Part shown: positions 5,856 through 7,225 of the stretch, piece by piece
Layout of the letters: every line of letters starts with the position of its first letter
How positions within the stretch are numbered: the first letter of the stretch is position 1
Assembly (NCBI GenBank): GCA_015057205.1
Contig: SVEW01000117.1
Span: 1-7,225, forward strand
Source: Lachnospiraceae bacterium
Lineage (GTDB): Bacteria > Bacillota > Clostridia > Lachnospirales > Lachnospiraceae
DNA length: 7,225 nucleotides
Direction: 5' to 3'
Notes under the pieces: model-generated
Told to the model about the DNA's origin: nothing
The model's input: only the letters and a program-made list of their open reading frames with translations
The model's database searches: none
Program-made: the position numbers and the translations under genes

Positions 5856-5884
5856 TTGTAATTTTCGGTTGTTCGTGATATACT
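5856..5884 (+). promoter_or_regulatory. Extended -10 promoter of rimP-nusA operon
   Basis: TTGTAA (5856-5861) is separated by 17 bases from TATACT (5879-5884). TG at 5876-5877, one base before the -10, makes it an extended -10 promoter. Transcription would begin near 5891, giving a leader of about 86 nt before rimP. It starts 12 bases after the permease stop codon, so rimP-nusA is transcribed independently. Confidence 0.75.
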
Positions 5885-5907
5885 ATTAAGGTAACATAGT
5901 AATTAGT

Positions 5908-5944
5908 TTGAGAGTGGGCGTGAGTCCACTCTCAATTGTTTGTT
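5908..5944 (+). terminator. Terminator-like leader hairpin before rimP-nusA (candidate attenuator)
   Basis: TTGAGAGTGG (5908-5917) pairs perfectly with CCACTCTCAA (5926-5935) around an 8-base loop. It is followed by TTGTTTGTT (5936-5944), a T-rich tract broken by two G residues. The hairpin lies after the promoter and about 40 bases before the rimP start, so it is within the leader. In B. subtilis the nusA operon leader has a NusA-dependent terminator that gives autoregulation; this element has the right place and the imperfect U-tract expected for such a site. Function here is inferred. Confidence 0.6.
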
Positions 5945-5976
5945 ATCAAATACAACGTTTTTGAATGGAGGGACGT

Positions 5977-6444
5977 ATGGCAAGAAGAGAAGATTATGAG
6001 CGTAGAACAGAAGAACTGTTAACTCCCATTATGGATGAACATCACTTTGAATTGGTGGATGTGGAGTACGTGAAGGAAGGTGGCAACTATTACCTGCGTG
6101 CCTACATTGACAAAGAGGGCGGAATTAACGTGGATGACTGCGAAGTAGTAAGCAGAGCTTTAAGTGACTTGCTTGACAAAGAGGATTTTATCTCAGAAGC
6201 GTATATTTTAGAAGTGAGTTCACCGGGACTTGGCAGACCACTGAAGAAGGAAAAAGATTATATGCGAAGTATGGGCAAAGAGTTGGAGATTCGTACTTAT
6301 CGGGCTATCGATAAGCAAAAAGAATTTTTTGGTTATTTGAAAGCATATGATGAAAAGACCGTCACCATTGAGACGGAAGAGGATAAAGAGCTTACCTTTG
6401 AGAAGAGCGAAATCGCATTAATTCGATTAGCAGTACATTTTTAA
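5977..6444 (+). CDS. rimP: Ribosome maturation factor RimP
   Basis: RimP assists assembly of the 30S subunit. The 155-residue product shows the family pattern: FELVDVEYVKEGGNYYLRAY, then the N-domain with DDCEVVSRALSDLLD, the signature YILEVSSPGLGRPLKK, and a C-terminal Sm-like domain (GYLKAYDEKTVTIETEED). The start is ATG 5977 (MARREDYERR), preceded by GGAGGG (5967-5972). An in-frame ATG at 5965 overlaps that ribosome binding site and would add only MEGR, so I reject it. The gene is first in the operon with nusA 23 bases downstream, the order conserved across bacteria (rimP-nusA-infB). Its transcript carries the hairpin leader. Confidence 0.95.
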   Translation: MARREDYERRTEELLTPIMDEHHFELVDVEYVKEGGNYYLRAYIDKEGGINVDDCEVVSRALSDLLDKEDFISEAYILEVSSPGLGRPLKKEKDYMRSMGKELEIRTYRAIDKQKEFFGYLKAYDEKTVTIETEEDKELTFEKSEIALIRLAVHF

Positions 6445-6467
6445 GAAACGGAGGATGATGAAAGAAG

Positions 6468-7225
6468 ATGAGCGAATTATTAGAAGCATTAACTGTGCTT
6501 GAGAAAGAAAAAAATATTAGTAAAGAGGTATTACTTGAAGCTATTGAAACGGCACTGGTTATGGCTTGCAAAAATCAATATGGAAAATCCGACAATGTAA
6601 AGGTTGATATTAACCATGACACTTGTGAATTCCATGTTTTTATCCAGAAGAATGTAGTTGAGAAAGTAGAAGATCCGGCAGAAGAAATTGCTGTTGATGA
6701 AGCTCACTTGATTGATTCCACTTTGACGGTTGGTGATGTAGCCAGCATCGAAGTTCAGAGCAAAGAATTTGGACGAATCGTTACGCAGACTGCAAAGAAT
6801 ACGATTTTACAAAAAATTCGTGAAGAAGAGCGAAGAGCACAGTATGACGAATATGTAACCAAACAGCATGAAGTAGTAACCGGTGTTGTACAACGTTATG
6901 CTGGAAAGAACGTAAAGGTTAATCTTGGTAAATTAGATGCAACGTTGACGGAGAATGAAATGATTCGTGGCGAGGTGTTTAAACCGACAGAACGTATTAA
7001 GGTGTACGTATTGGAAGTTAAAGCCGGTTCAAAAGGCCCGCAGGTGCTTGTTTCAAGAACGCATCCGGAATTGGTTAAGCGATTATTTGAAGCAGAAGTA
7101 ACCGAAGTGCGCGACGGAATTGTTGAGATTAAGAACATTGCCAGAGAAGCCGGAAGCAGAACTAAGATGGCTGTGTATTCCAATAATAAGGACGTAGATC
7201 CGGTTGGCGCATGTGTAGGTTTGAA
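6468..7225 (+). CDS. nusA: Transcription termination/antitermination factor NusA (3' partial)
   Basis: NusA binds RNA polymerase near the RNA exit channel, promoting pausing and hairpin-dependent termination. The window holds the first 252 codons; the gene continues past the right edge. The N-terminal polymerase-binding domain (about 1-130) includes LLEALTVLEKEKNISKEVLL and FGRIVTQTAKNTILQKIRE. An S1 domain follows (about 134-193, HEVVTGVVQRYAGKNVKVNL), then the start of KH1 with VSRTHPELVKRLFEAEV and DPVGACVG. ATG 6468 is the only possible start because a stop codon lies two codons upstream in frame. The nearest GGAGG (6450-6454) is 13 bases away, longer than ideal, and two out-of-frame ATGs (6455 and 6458) lie between. 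It is co-transcribed with rimP. Confidence 0.96.
   Translation, partial: MSELLEALTVLEKEKNISKEVLLEAIETALVMACKNQYGKSDNVKVDINHDTCEFHVFIQKNVVEKVEDPAEEIAVDEAHLIDSTLTVGDVASIEVQSKEFGRIVTQTAKNTILQKIREEERRAQYDEYVTKQHEVVTGVVQRYAGKNVKVNLGKLDATLTENEMIRGEVFKPTERIKVYVLEVKAGSKGPQVLVSRTHPELVKRLFEAEVTEVRDGIVEIKNIAREAGSRTKMAVYSNNKDVDPVGACVGL

Noticed and set aside
5965..5967. ATG 5965 as the rimP start
   Set aside because: It overlaps the GGAGGG site that serves ATG 5977, and has no ribosome binding site of its own.
6896..7183. 95-codon minus-strand frame opposite nusA
   Set aside because: Antisense to conserved S1 and KH1 coding sequence of nusA, with no independent support.

Overview
This window reads as chromosomal DNA from a low-GC Gram-positive bacterium, most likely a clostridial (Lachnospiraceae-like) Firmicute. 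The evidence is moderate AT-richness, strong GGAGG-type Shine-Dalgarno sites, TTGACA/TATAAT-type promoters with 17-bp spacers, the infC-rpmI-rplT order behind a terminator-containing leader, and rimP followed directly by nusA. The family name is inferred from how the proteins read, not from a database search. I see no insertion sequence, prophage, CRISPR array or integrase. This is core genome.

Layout. (1) Positions 1-274 hold the C-terminal end of a Cof-type HAD phosphatase. It meets, tail to tail, a minus-strand PHP-domain (TrpH/RNase AM-like) phosphoesterase at 271-1137; the two stop codons share one TTAA. (2) A 141-bp divergent promoter region separates the PHP gene from a patatin-like acyl hydrolase at 1279-2175. 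(3) A strong promoter at 2187-2215 drives a structured leader of about 150 nt with an internal terminator (L20-leader type), then infC-rpmI-rplT (IF3, bL35, bL20). infC appears to start at a non-canonical AUA codon. (4) A 308-bp stretch without protein genes (3488-3795) holds a hairpin after rplT, an A-rich tRNA promoter, a tRNA-Glu(CUC) gene, its terminator, and the ribosome binding site of the next gene. (5) Positions 3796-5844 encode an APC-family permease fused to two C-terminal RCK_C (TrkA-C) domains. (6) An extended -10 promoter and a leader hairpin precede rimP-nusA; nusA runs off the right edge.

How it fits together. Most of the window serves the translation and transcription machinery: an initiation factor, two 50S proteins, a tRNA, a 30S maturation factor and a transcription elongation factor. 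Both factor operons (infC and rimP-nusA) have a good promoter, a leader and a terminator-like hairpin before the first gene, so both look regulated by attenuation by their own products. The two leaders share an exact 10-nt string.

I do not find a clearly new biological system here. The points most worth a second look are the AUA start of infC, the imperfect-U-tract attenuator before rimP-nusA, and the permease-RCK_C fusion, which could be a cyclic-di-AMP-controlled transporter.
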